Part shown: one piece after another, positions 7,579 to 15,164 of the stretch
Numbering within the stretch: position 1 is the first letter of the stretch
Layout of the letters: each line of letters opens with the position of its first letter
NCBI GenBank assembly: GCA_030754315.1
Contig: JASMAO010000189.1
Span: 1-23,832, forward strand
DNA length: 23,832 bases
Reading direction: 5' to 3'
Source: SAR202 cluster bacterium
Lineage (GTDB): Bacteria > Chloroflexota > Dehalococcoidia > Lucifugimonadales > JASMAO01
Program-made: the position numbers and the translations under genes
The notes under the pieces: generated by a model
The model's input: the letters and a program-made list of their open reading frames with translations, nothing else
Databases searched by the model: none
Told to the model about the DNA's origin: nothing

Positions 7579-8592
7579 TTACGACAACTTCGGTAGACTA
7601 AGCATCAGGTTATCCAACGCAAGCCTTGGGTTGGCATTGCGATCAAGTACTCTTTTCGTATCCTCAATAGAGCCCAAAACGCCAATAATTTGCTCTATTG
7701 TCAAAAATTCAGAGATCCTTTTTAAAAAATCAGCCCTAGTAGAATTGACTCCAAGCTTTAGCAATTCGTACTTTACGAGAAGCACATCGCGCCACCAAGC
7801 CAACCACAAGTCAAGTTCTCGACGTACGTTCCACCTGTCCCTTGTGAAGGTCACCGCAAGGTCGTTAGCATACGAAAACCGATGCTCTATATCCCCACCT
7901 ACCACCTCAGCAACTACATCAATTCGGTTCATTAAATCCTCAATAAGCCCTGGTTCTTGGGTGGCTCGCAAAGCCCATCCCACCATCCCTTGAGATAATC
8001 TGGCAATCTCATTCGCCTTATCAAGTTGCACGCCATGTTCAGTTTGCAACACTTCGATAATTACAGACTCGTTAAGTTGGCGCATCTCCAAAAGTTGGCA
8101 TCGGGACACCACCGTAGGTAACACGATATTATGGTCAGCCGTTAATAAAACAATCACTACTTGGTCAGGGGGTTCTTCCAGAGTTTTTAACAGGCTGTTG
8201 GCCGCCTCCCCACTAAAATGTTCCGCACCATCTACAATAACCACGCGGAATTTGCCTTCGTATGGTTTGAGGCTGAGTTCTCTAAACACATCTCTAATCT
8301 GCTCGATTCCTATTAAGACCCGACGACGCCCATCTTTAACACCTTCCGACACCCGAATAACATGTATATCTGTATGAACATCCCGATCGATACGGCTGCA
8401 CTGGTTGCAAGTGTCGCAGGGTTTTTCCAAACTCACGCAGTTCAACGCACGGGAGAAATCCAGGGCAAGTGTCATTTTCCCAACGCCAATGGGACCAGAA
8501 AGCATGTAGGCGTGTGCTATGCGACCTTCAGCGATACCCGCCTGAAGAATTCGTTTAGCTTTATCGTGTCCAAAAGTGCGCCACATTCGCAT
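7579..8592 (-). CDS. holB: DNA polymerase III delta' subunit (clamp loader)
   Basis: About 337 residues from the ATG at 8592; the frame continues upstream to a GTG at 8631, and a second ATG is at 8586. The protein is an AAA+ clamp-loader subunit that helps load the sliding clamp. It has Walker A GPIGVGKMT (33-41), zinc-binding cysteines C52, C59, C62 and C65 (PCDTCNQC), FRVVIVDGAEHFSGEAANSL as Walker B and sensor region, LLKTLEEPP, and the SRC motif (VVSRCQ) expected for delta'. The C-terminal helical collar part is present. The intact P-loop is usual for many delta' subunits outside E. coli. The PSP1-like gene follows 37 bases downstream. No strong ribosome-binding site decides between the starts. 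Confidence 0.9.
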   Translation of the reverse strand: MRMWRTFGHDKAKRILQAGIAEGRIAHAYMLSGPIGVGKMTLALDFSRALNCVSLEKPCDTCNQCSRIDRDVHTDIHVIRVSEGVKDGRRRVLIGIEQIRDVFRELSLKPYEGKFRVVIVDGAEHFSGEAANSLLKTLEEPPDQVVIVLLTADHNIVLPTVVSRCQLLEMRQLNESVIIEVLQTEHGVQLDKANEIARLSQGMVGWALRATQEPGLIEDLMNRIDVVAEVVGGDIEHRFSYANDLAVTFTRDRWNVRRELDLWLAWWRDVLLVKYELLKLGVNSTRADFLKRISEFLTIEQIIGVLGSIEDTKRVLDRNANPRLALDNLMLSLPKLS

Positions 8593-8705
8593 ACCCAGAG
8601 CATATTTGTTGTGTGAAAGCGAGCTTATCACACAGATTCAGTTTATCGATTATCATGTATGCCAACCTGCTTTTAATCTTCCATTCCTTTCGTACAAAAT
8701 TCACA

Positions 8706-10019
8706 TTAAAGGACATCGGAAAGCATCATGTCTTCAAACGTCTCTCGGCGCCGGATAAGACGCGCATTTCCATCCTTGACCATCACGACAGCAGGCCTCG
8801 GATTTAGGTTGTAATTACTAGCCATTGACGGTGCATATGCACCCGATGACGGTATGGCTATTATGTCTCCAGTTTCCAAAACCGGCAATTCGATATCTTT
8901 GATCAAATAATCGCCAGACTCACAATATTTACCAACCAACGTGACCGTCTCTTCAGGAACTTCGCCCATACGATTAGCCAACACAGCCTCGTAACGAGAA
9001 TCATATAGAGCTGGTCTGATATTATCACCCATGCCACCATCAAGTGATACGTATTTGCGAATCGTTGGTATATCCTTGATCGCACCAACTGTGTACAATG
9101 CGACTCCTGCCCGCCCAACAATAGCTCGGCCTGGCTCAATAACTAGAGTTGGCTCTCCAAAACCAAGATTTGATGTGCAGCGTTTCAGAGCATCCGTGAT
9201 TACCCTTGCGTATGAGGCAATGGGTGGCGGTGGTTCATCACGCACGTATCCTATGGCAAAGCCACCGCCAGGACTAAACTCGCGGAGATTAAGGCCTTCT
9301 TCTTTGAAGGCGACCAAGAAATCCATCACTGTATTTATAGCCGTGTCATATGGTTCTAATTCGAAAATAGGTGAGCCGAGATGGAAATGTATACCTATAA
9401 GGTCCAAATTGGGTGCGGCAATAGCTCTCCGTATAGCACTGGCAGCATGGCCTGTTTCTATCGAGAACCCGAATTTGCTATCCAAAATCCCTGTTGTCGT
9501 CTTAACATGGGTATGGGGATCTATTCCGGGTGAAACACGAATCATGACTTCTTGGACCATCCTTCTGTCACCGGCTATTCGGTCCAACATCGCCAGCTCA
9601 TGAAAACTATCAATGACAACACGGCCAATTGACCCGTCTAATGCCATTTCCAACTCACGGTGGGCCTTGTTATTCCCGTGGAAGTATACGAAACTCGAGT
9701 CCACACCAGCCGCGTAAGCCACTGCCAACTCTCCTCCTGAAACCACATCCAAACCGAGTCCTTCTTCATGAACAATCTTCGCTAGTGCTGGGTTTATATA
9801 TGCCTTAGACGCATACACCACTTTCGTATTGGTATATCTACTCGTGAACTCATGCACAAATTCCCGACAAATACCTCGAAGAGTGTTCTCATCAAATACA
9901 AGCAGCGCCGTACCATATTGTGAAACTAGATCACCAACATCACAGCCTCCTAGCACCAGGCGACCATTCTCATTAACATCAGATGTGATTGGAAACAGTT
10001 CAGAGTTCACGAAAGTCAT
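8706..10019 (-). CDS. lysA: Diaminopimelate decarboxylase
   Basis: 437 residues from the ATG at 10019; a GTG at 10031 is an alternative start adding four residues. The enzyme is PLP-dependent and decarboxylates meso-diaminopimelate to L-lysine. The PLP lysine is K72 in VVYASKAY. Other motifs are LGLDVVSGGEL, the HFHLGSPI segment, the glycine-rich phosphate loop SPGGGFAIGY, VIEPGRAIV, and the catalytic CESGD cysteine near the C-terminus followed by GAYAPSMASNYN. The length fits the family. The gene is separated from holB by 113 bases and from the JAMM gene by over 400, so it may have its own promoter. I did not find consensus boxes. Confidence 0.95.
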   Translation of the reverse strand: MTFVNSELFPITSDVNENGRLVLGGCDVGDLVSQYGTALLVFDENTLRGICREFVHEFTSRYTNTKVVYASKAYINPALAKIVHEEGLGLDVVSGGELAVAYAAGVDSSFVYFHGNNKAHRELEMALDGSIGRVVIDSFHELAMLDRIAGDRRMVQEVMIRVSPGIDPHTHVKTTTGILDSKFGFSIETGHAASAIRRAIAAPNLDLIGIHFHLGSPIFELEPYDTAINTVMDFLVAFKEEGLNLREFSPGGGFAIGYVRDEPPPPIASYARVITDALKRCTSNLGFGEPTLVIEPGRAIVGRAGVALYTVGAIKDIPTIRKYVSLDGGMGDNIRPALYDSRYEAVLANRMGEVPEETVTLVGKYCESGDYLIKDIELPVLETGDIIAIPSSGAYAPSMASNYNLNPRPAVVMVKDGNARLIRRRETFEDMMLSDVL

Positions 10020-10444
10020 ATTATTCTTCACCCACCGTTCCAGTTATTACCAGCAGCACCTTCGATTTGTGTATCGCCCCAAAATTATCTCTATCTGAAC
10101 AACCTTAGGCTGCTCTTCACCCAAAGAGGTTTTGGCAAAAATTCGTCACCTCTCAATTTAACGTCAAGGAATCCAGGAAGTAAGAGCTTTTGCATGGCTT
10201 CAGCTTGACATCCCCGCCTAGCCGCCTTCTAGCCTAGTCAGCTCTGTCTCAATGTACTTAACTGGATCGTAAACTGCTGGGCCGTGGCCCGGACAAATCA
10301 CTTTCAAATCACATGATTGAAGTTTCAGCAGAGTTTCAAATGGCATTTCCAAATCACGCATCCTCTTATCCTAGGTTTCTTAACCACAGTTCATTCTAAT
10401 CTTGGGCAGACAGAATTGGAACATACTGGTAAATTTGTATCCTT
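10020..10444. other. Intergenic region upstream of lysA
   Basis: 425 bases between lysA and the JAMM gene. The only recognisable content is the decayed metallo-beta-lactamase 3' end at 10218-10361, listed separately. The part next to lysA is AT-rich and may hold the lysA promoter, but no clear -35/-10 pair was found. Confidence 0.5.
10218..10361 (-). pseudogene. Remnant of a metallo-beta-lactamase-fold hydrolase (C-terminal end)
   Basis: The minus-strand frame from ATG at 10361 to TAG at 10218 encodes 47 residues: MRDLEMPFETLLKL, then CDLKVICPGHGPAVYDP, then VKYIETELTRLEGG. The PGHGP motif followed by DPxxYIE.. is the closing part of metallo-beta-lactamase-fold hydrolases of the glyoxalase II/LACTB2 type, where this His is a metal ligand. 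The upstream HxHxDH domain is missing. An in-frame TAG lies four codons before the ATG, and the three bases before that ATG give no usable spacing for a ribosome-binding site. It is best read as the surviving 3' end of a lost gene, although expression as a 47-residue peptide is not excluded. Confidence 0.65.
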
Positions 10445-10864
10445 TTACGAACCTGAATCGACGACTTCGAATTTCACTTCCTTTATTTCGCCAGACTCGC
10501 TTATCTGAAACATATGCACCTCTGGAGAGCTTTTGTCTTCCAGAGAAATCAGTATGTAGTAGACCATCAAGTAGCCACTCTGGAGCGCCATTCTTACATC
10601 AGTGGCAGATGGGTATGCAGAACTATGCGTGTGTGAGTGATAAAAAACCTGGAATTCCCATCCGTTGGACTCCGTATCCCGGTCTGCGTTAAGAAATTCC
10701 TGGGGATCCATCAGGTATCGATATGGGCTATTTGCAGTGTTCGTAATCCGATAAAGACATTGGATTACACCGTCAGCACCTGAAAGAATACCGCAGCACT
10801 CATTTGGGTCTTTTTCCAGAGAGTGAGCGACCATCTGGTCTACATATTCCTTCGCCATTTTCAA
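10445..10864 (-). CDS. JAMM/MPN-domain metalloprotease (Mov34-like)
   Basis: 139 residues from TTG at 10864. A perfect GGAGGT site lies seven bases upstream of that TTG but thirteen from the in-frame ATG at 10858, so the TTG is preferred. The JAMM zinc motif is complete: E22 (NECCGIL), then H76-S-H78 and seven residues later S86-A-T-D89 (FYHSHTHSSAYPSATDV). Bacterial JAMM proteins of this size remove sulfur-carrier or ubiquitin-like tails, for example CysO-cysteine peptidase (Mec) in cysteine synthesis. No ubiquitin-like partner gene is in the window, so the substrate is open. It is the fourth gene of the ilvE cluster, 37 bases after the PAP2 gene. Confidence 0.85.
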   Translation of the reverse strand: MKMAKEYVDQMVAHSLEKDPNECCGILSGADGVIQCLYRITNTANSPYRYLMDPQEFLNADRDTESNGWEFQVFYHSHTHSSAYPSATDVRMALQSGYLMVYYILISLEDKSSPEVHMFQISESGEIKEVKFEVVDSGS

Positions 10865-10901
10865 TATCGTTACCTCCAAAGCAATCGCGTATCTGGCGAA
10901 C

Positions 10902-11483
10902 CTACGCTAGACAAAAAACTCGGGCCACCCTGATTACAGCCATCAACAGTGGCTCAAACAACTTTTTTGACCAATGTAGTACACCTGCCACTCCCATACC
11001 AATACCACCGCCGACTATAATGTCCAGTGGATAGTGAACGCCGGAAAAAACCCGCGCAAACCCATATAGGGCCGCAGCTCCAAACATAGCCCAGCCTATA
11101 CGACGATTGACTGCCCAGATTGCAGCAGCCAATGCGAAAGACACCGCAGCAGAATTGGCGGGAAACGACGAATCTGTAGGTTTGTAGAACAATAGCAGAA
11201 CGTCCATATTCACAAACGGCCGATCTCTGAAATAGAAGCTATTAACGAACATAACTGTTCCGCTAACTATTACCATGGAACCCAATGCTATCAAGACTCC
11301 CACCTGATAACGTTGTCGCTCAGCTTGATTAATACCCGCGAACCACATAGATAAAAGTATCAAGCAGAGAGAACCAGGCACCAAGTAATCGCTCGCCAGC
11401 CATTTCATGACAGAATCGAGTACACTGATGTGCCCCGCTCCTCTATTTATCCAAGTAAATAGGACTGTATCTATATTCGCCAT
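10902..11483 (-). CDS. PAP2-superfamily membrane phosphatase-like protein with altered catalytic motif
   Basis: 193 residues with about five to six membrane helices. PAP2 lipid phosphatases (such as undecaprenyl-diphosphatase) carry three motifs: K-x6-RP, PSGH and SR-x5-H-x3-D. Here RP is kept (R88, P89 in FRDRPF) but the lysine is N81. The second motif reads FPANSAA (107-113), so the His acting as proton donor is Ser111. The third motif is kept, with R144, H150 and D154 (ARVFSGVHYPLD). The nucleophilic His is therefore present but acid catalysis is doubtful. The gene overlaps the upstream small membrane protein by 13 bases. It is either a specialised or a catalytically weakened member. Confidence 0.8.
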   Translation of the reverse strand: MANIDTVLFTWINRGAGHISVLDSVMKWLASDYLVPGSLCLILLSMWFAGINQAERQRYQVGVLIALGSMVIVSGTVMFVNSFYFRDRPFVNMDVLLLFYKPTDSSFPANSAAVSFALAAAIWAVNRRIGWAMFGAAALYGFARVFSGVHYPLDIIVGGGIGMGVAGVLHWSKKLFEPLLMAVIRVARVFCLA

Positions 11484-11884
11484 TGTTTTGATCTACACCG
11501 CAGACTTACTAAAACAGCCCTTGCATATGTGGTGTTCTCCAGGGCGTCAAGTCCGGCTTTTGGGCCGACCCGGCATCTCATGCGAAAGTTCACTAGAGAC
11601 GATATGGTCAAAGTGACAACGAGCGCTGTTAGAGATCCCAATGCGAAGAATATTGCCTGCTCGTTGGCATCAAGCCCACCATCATAGTCATTGATGTTCC
11701 TAGGTTTAGAGGAAAAGAACCATACAGCAGGTGCCACCACCAAAATAGCACCAGTAAGACGAGTGAGTATATTAGATCTGAAGAAAACCAAGCCCTGCAG
11801 GCCACCAATAGCGGCTGCTATCTGAACCACTCCAATCGCTGCCATTGATACAGTTAGATAGTAGTCAATTGCAAAGGAAAACAC
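11471..11884 (-). CDS. Small integral membrane protein of unknown function
   Basis: 137 residues, not recognised. Three hydrophobic stretches are likely membrane helices at about 8-34 (SMAAIGVVQIAAAIGGLQG), 42-57 (LTGAILVVAPAVWFFSS) and 75-98 (AIFFALGSLTALVVTLTISS). A short acidic loop (NDYDGGLDANEQ) lies between the second and third. The C-terminus is basic and soluble. No enzymatic motif is visible. The gene lies 28 bases after ilvE and overlaps the PAP2 gene by 13 bases, so the two membrane proteins are probably translated together and may form a pair. No strong ribosome-binding site was noted at the chosen ATG. Confidence 0.7.
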   Translation of the reverse strand: MFSFAIDYYLTVSMAAIGVVQIAAAIGGLQGLVFFRSNILTRLTGAILVVAPAVWFFSSKPRNINDYDGGLDANEQAIFFALGSLTALVVTLTISSLVNFRMRCRVGPKAGLDALENTTYARAVLVSLRCRSKQWRI

Positions 11885-11912
11885 GGACTAAACGCGGTCC
11901 ATCAATAAAAAC

Positions 11913-12842
11913 CTAGCCTTCCAACGAAATGGCAGTACACCATTCAGAATACCTAGGGTTATTACCTTTGATCACCTCAAGGTATATGTCCTGCAGCGAC
12001 TTAGTAACCGGGCCTACCTCGCCTGAACCAATATCACGATTGTCCAGTTGTCCAACAGGTGTAACATGCGCTGCAGTCCCCGTTAGGAAAACTTCGTCAG
12101 CCAAATACAACTCGCTGCGCCTTATACGCCGTTCGACGATCTCCATGCCCAACTCTTTTTCAGCTATTTGCCAAACTGAGTCCCTTGTTATGCCAGTCAG
12201 GTTGTTCTCTCCGACAAAAGGCGTATGTATAGCGTCTTTAGACACCATAAAAATGTTCTCACCAGATCCCTCCGAAACACTGCCATCCTGATTCATGAAT
12301 ATTGCCTCATCGAATCCAGCAAGCGTCGCCTCAGTCTTGGCCAGAATACTGTTGACATAGTGGCCAGATATCTTGACCCTAGGCGGGATTATCGTGTCAT
12401 CTATACGTCGCCATGATGAGGTGCAGCAGCGTATAGCGCCATCGGTCTCTATGTACGCCCCAAATGGTACGGTGATTAAAGCAAATTCACTGGAAAGATC
12501 CTGCAATCGAAGGTTAGCGACCTTCTCTTCACTTTTATAAACGATGGGGCGAATGTATAAATCCTCGCGATAATCACAATGCTTTATGAGGTCACTGGTA
12601 ATTTCAAGTAGATCGTCCACAGAGTAGGGGATATCCATCATCATGATACGGCAACCCTGTATCAATCTTTCGTAGTGTTCGCGGGGGCGAAACACGAACA
12701 TCGCACTTCGATCCTCATTCCAATTGCCACGTATACCTTCAAACACAGCAGTACCGTAGTGTAACGCATGGGTAGTTATGTTGATGTTGGCCTCAGATAA
12801 TGGTACAAATCCACCCTTGAAATAGGCTGTCGCCTGGGACAT
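11913..12842 (-). CDS. ilvE: Branched-chain amino acid aminotransferase
   Basis: 309 residues, the normal length for class IV PLP aminotransferases. The enzyme makes the last step of leucine, isoleucine and valine synthesis from 2-oxoacids and glutamate. The opening AYFKGGFVPLSEANINITTHALHYG, given here as FKGGFVPLSEA and THALHYGTAVFEGIRG, is diagnostic. The PLP lysine is K157 (RVKISGHYVNS). The signature EAIFMNQDGSVSEGSGENIF and the FLTGTAAHVTPV phosphate-binding segment are complete. An AGGAGG site lies six bases before the ATG at 12842. It heads a minus-strand cluster with two membrane proteins and a JAMM peptidase, under the promoter at 12883-12911. Confidence 0.96.
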   Translation of the reverse strand: MSQATAYFKGGFVPLSEANINITTHALHYGTAVFEGIRGNWNEDRSAMFVFRPREHYERLIQGCRIMMMDIPYSVDDLLEITSDLIKHCDYREDLYIRPIVYKSEEKVANLRLQDLSSEFALITVPFGAYIETDGAIRCCTSSWRRIDDTIIPPRVKISGHYVNSILAKTEATLAGFDEAIFMNQDGSVSEGSGENIFMVSKDAIHTPFVGENNLTGITRDSVWQIAEKELGMEIVERRIRRSELYLADEVFLTGTAAHVTPVGQLDNRDIGSGEVGPVTKSLQDIYLEVIKGNNPRYSEWCTAISLEG

Positions 12843-12882
12843 TGACGGCCTCCTGGTTCTTTACTAATAGTAAGTGTGGCAC

Positions 12883-12911
12883 ATTATAATCAAGCTACGA
12901 GATTGGAACAA
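12883..12911 (-). promoter_or_regulatory. Sigma70-type promoter of ilvE
   Basis: On the minus strand a perfect -10 TATAAT (12888-12883) is preceded, after a 17-base spacer, by TTGTTC (12911-12906) as a partial -35. The predicted start near 12876 gives a leader of about 34 bases containing the AGGAGG site. Confidence 0.6.
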
Positions 12912-13072
12912 TATAGAAGTAATCTTTATGGTTGATACCTGCCGTTCCTATTAATTGAAATTTGGTCGTCCGAAACACGGTGCCCTTTACAGAATGATTA
13001 GACCTGTTCTAGACTTCGTCCATATGTGAAACCTGTGACTGACTAATCTGACCGGACTGAGGGAGGTCGGCC

Positions 13073-13222
13073 ATGCCTAAAGGCCATGCCCCTAAAAGGG
13101 AAACGAAAAAACCCAAGAAAAAATCCGACACGTCGGTTGGTATCACCGCTCCAATTGTAGCATCCACTGAGGTACAAATCGTTCGTAAAAAGAGAAAGAA
13201 GCCCGAAGAAGACGAATTCTAA
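13073..13222 (+). CDS. Small Lys-rich basic protein, 49 residues, function unknown
   Basis: ATG at 13073 is preceded by GAGGGAGG seven bases upstream, a near-ideal ribosome-binding site. The product begins MPKGHAPKRETKKPKKKS, has a short uncharged middle (VGITAPIVASTE) and ends VRKKRKKPEEDEF. The strongly basic ends with an acidic tail suggest a disordered nucleic-acid- or ribosome-associated protein, but that is inference from composition. The start and end segments look conserved-protein-like rather than random, and short proteins of this kind occur in Chloroflexota as far as I recall. The gene diverges from ilvE. A possible second small frame starts immediately after its TAA. Confidence 0.75.
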   Translation: MPKGHAPKRETKKPKKKSDTSVGITAPIVASTEVQIVRKKRKKPEEDEF

Positions 13223-13375
13223 ATGATGGCTTGGGCTTGGGGAAATGGTGCTGATTCACCATACCCATTTCTTGGTAGCTGGACAAATTCCACAGTTTAC
13301 AATAATGATTCAGCCTACGGACCTCTAACTTCGACAGTACCTAAGTCAAATTATGGTTTAGTCAAAGTATGGTAG
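13223..13375 (+). CDS. Possible small aromatic-rich ORF, 50 residues
   Basis: ATG-ATG directly abuts the TAA of the preceding small gene, and the frame runs to TAG at 13375. The product (MMAWAWGNGADSPYPFLG and onward, ending NYGLVKVW) is rich in Trp, Tyr and Asn and matches nothing I recognise. Reinitiation after the upstream stop is possible. It overlaps the 3' end of the convergent minus-strand gene by 25 bases. There is no separate ribosome-binding site, so it could equally be a chance frame. Confidence 0.25.
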   Translation: MMAWAWGNGADSPYPFLGSWTNSTVYNNDSAYGPLTSTVPKSNYGLVKVW

Positions 13376-13794
13376 TAGGGTGAATCTTCTAACAATCGTC
13401 CTATGACTCCAGCAGAGACTTCGCGCCGGTTGATACTCTGTCCCCACCTTTTTGCAAGATCCGCACTTATTTCTTCGGCACTTATCGCACGGTTCCTCTT
13501 GGACAAGAGAACTCTGAAGACAGCCTCCTTAAGCGGCGTGTCTGGGAGTAAATAATCGGCAGTTTTAAAACAGTGCTGGGAAATACGCTTCACTTGAATC
13601 GTAGGAGCGGATTGCGCAACTGATGGTTCAATGTCATTCTGCCGACACTCGTAGCACTTCCGTGAAGCAATCAACAGCGCGATGGAGACGCCTGCCCCCC
13701 CTCCTGCGTCATAGTCAACTTTGAACTTCAGTGGGCGCCCAGGCTGTTGTGAATCAGCATTCCCTTTTTCAGCAACTTTTTTCTTAGCTTTCAA
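13351..13794 (-). CDS. Conserved-looking protein of unknown function, CxxC plus winged-helix-like C-terminus
   Basis: 147 residues from TTG at 13794. A GGAGGT site lies six bases upstream of that TTG, and the start overlaps the moeA stop as TTGA, so translation is probably coupled; a more upstream TTG at 13812 is less likely. The N-terminus is Lys-rich (KAKKKVAEKG). The middle contains KFKVDYDAGGGAGVSIALL and a CYEC pair that could bind metal with another ligand. Residues about 85-147 (LPDTPLKEAVFRVLLSKRN, EEISADLAKRWG, REVSAGVIGRLLEDSPYY) look like a winged helix. A DNA- or protein-binding role is inferred only from this fold guess. Confidence 0.7.
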   Translation of the reverse strand: MKAKKKVAEKGNADSQQPGRPLKFKVDYDAGGGAGVSIALLIASRKCYECRQNDIEPSVAQSAPTIQVKRISQHCFKTADYLLPDTPLKEAVFRVLLSKRNRAISAEEISADLAKRWGQSINRREVSAGVIGRLLEDSPYYHTLTKP

Positions 13795-15080
13795 AATACA
13801 ACCTCCGGCCAATCTATCATTTGGACTTTGACAACCTCACCAATCTTCTTAACACTATCTTCTTCGGGACAGATAGCAAGACCATTTGCTTTAGCCATCG
13901 AAGTCAGTAAATTCGAATCCTGGTGGCCTGTCAGCTTAGCGTAGTATACCCCGTTCCGCTTCGTAACCACGGCGCGGGCATAGACACGCCGTCCGTCAGC
14001 ATTATAAATCGGATCTTTGAGTACGGCGTCGATTACTGGCCTCTTCAAATCGGTCTTTCCCATCATTTTGAGTATTGCTGGTCGCCCAAGCTGCTCGAAC
14101 GCCACAAGCGCACTTACAGGATTACCCGGGAGACCTAGATGAGGTACCCCCCGGCCATCTGGCCCTGTTAAAATACCGAAGGCAAGTGGTTTGGCGGGGC
14201 GCATACGTACAGACCAAAACTCTATCTTACCCATCTTTGCCAACACATCCTTAACAATGTCGTAGTCTCCCCTAGAAACGCCTGCGGAAGTAATAAGTAG
14301 GTCAGTAGTTAGGCCTTCCTCTATCTTCGCGCTGAGAGTCTGAACATTATCGGATGCGATACCAAGAATCTTAGGCTCGCCTCCAGATCTTACCACCGCA
14401 GAGGCGAGACCAGAACTATTGCTATTATAGATATGGCCAGGTTTCATCTCCTCGCCCGGTTCCACGAGCTCATCCCCAGTAGAGAGGATGGCCACTTTTG
14501 GGCTACGTACAACCTTCACGGCATTAATACCCAAAGAGGCCAACACTCCAACATGAGGCGATCTCAGAAGTGTCCCGCGTTCTAAGACCTGTTCGCCTCT
14601 CTTGATATCTCGACCTGCAGCCCGAACATGGCTTGTTGGATCCACCTGCGTAAATATTGCAATCCGATTGACCCCAACACTCGAATGTCTCGGATATCCC
14701 TCGTCAGTGTCCTCGAATGGGATCACGGCATCAGCGCCTTTCGGCAAGGGTGCACCGGTCATAATCCTCACTGCAGTCCTTGGGCGTACAACAGCGTCGG
14801 GAAGTTGACCCGCCGCAACATTGCCAATCACATCTAACAACACCGGTGAGGACTTGGACGCTCCCACGAGGCTATTGGCCTGGACCGCGTATCCATCCAT
14901 CGCCGAATTGTCCAATTGAGGCACGTCGATCGAACTGATGACATCTTCAGCAAGTACATGCCCTAACGTCTCCAGAATAGTTCTCCTCTCAGCGTTCAGG
15001 GGAATGCAGAGGTCGAGAATACGTTCCAACGCCTCTTCAACGCTGAGCATAGACTCATGGTAATGCTGGTGCCCGGCCAT
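13791..15080 (-). CDS. moeA: Molybdopterin molybdotransferase
   Basis: 429 residues from the ATG at 15080, which has AGGA nine bases upstream; a GTG at 15104 in the same frame is less likely. MoeA inserts molybdate into molybdopterin-AMP to form the active cofactor. Motifs are MLSVEEALERIL, PQLDNSAMDGYAV, RIMTGAPLPKGADAVIPFED, the MoCF-like nucleotide domain (VAILSTGDELVEPGEEMKPG, then TSAGVSRGDYDIVKDVL) and HLGLPGNPVSALVAFE. The C-terminal domain IV (AVVTKRNGVYYAKLTGHQDS) is present, so all four domains are there. It lies 84 bases after pheT and overlaps the following unknown gene. A molybdoenzyme elsewhere in the genome is implied. Confidence 0.95.
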   Translation of the reverse strand: MAGHQHYHESMLSVEEALERILDLCIPLNAERRTILETLGHVLAEDVISSIDVPQLDNSAMDGYAVQANSLVGASKSSPVLLDVIGNVAAGQLPDAVVRPRTAVRIMTGAPLPKGADAVIPFEDTDEGYPRHSSVGVNRIAIFTQVDPTSHVRAAGRDIKRGEQVLERGTLLRSPHVGVLASLGINAVKVVRSPKVAILSTGDELVEPGEEMKPGHIYNSNSSGLASAVVRSGGEPKILGIASDNVQTLSAKIEEGLTTDLLITSAGVSRGDYDIVKDVLAKMGKIEFWSVRMRPAKPLAFGILTGPDGRGVPHLGLPGNPVSALVAFEQLGRPAILKMMGKTDLKRPVIDAVLKDPIYNADGRRVYARAVVTKRNGVYYAKLTGHQDSNLLTSMAKANGLAICPEEDSVKKIGEVVKVQMIDWPEVVF

Positions 15081-15164
15081 TACGGTTTTTCCTGGAAAGT
15101 ACACGCCTTTATTAAATCAATTTAAACCCGGAACGATTCGCTAAAACGACTCTCGATAAAACAA

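Noticed and set aside
9031..9603. 190-codon plus-strand frame antisense to lysA
   Set aside because: Shadow of lysA: Pro/Ser/Arg-rich composition typical of reverse-strand reading and no family resemblance.
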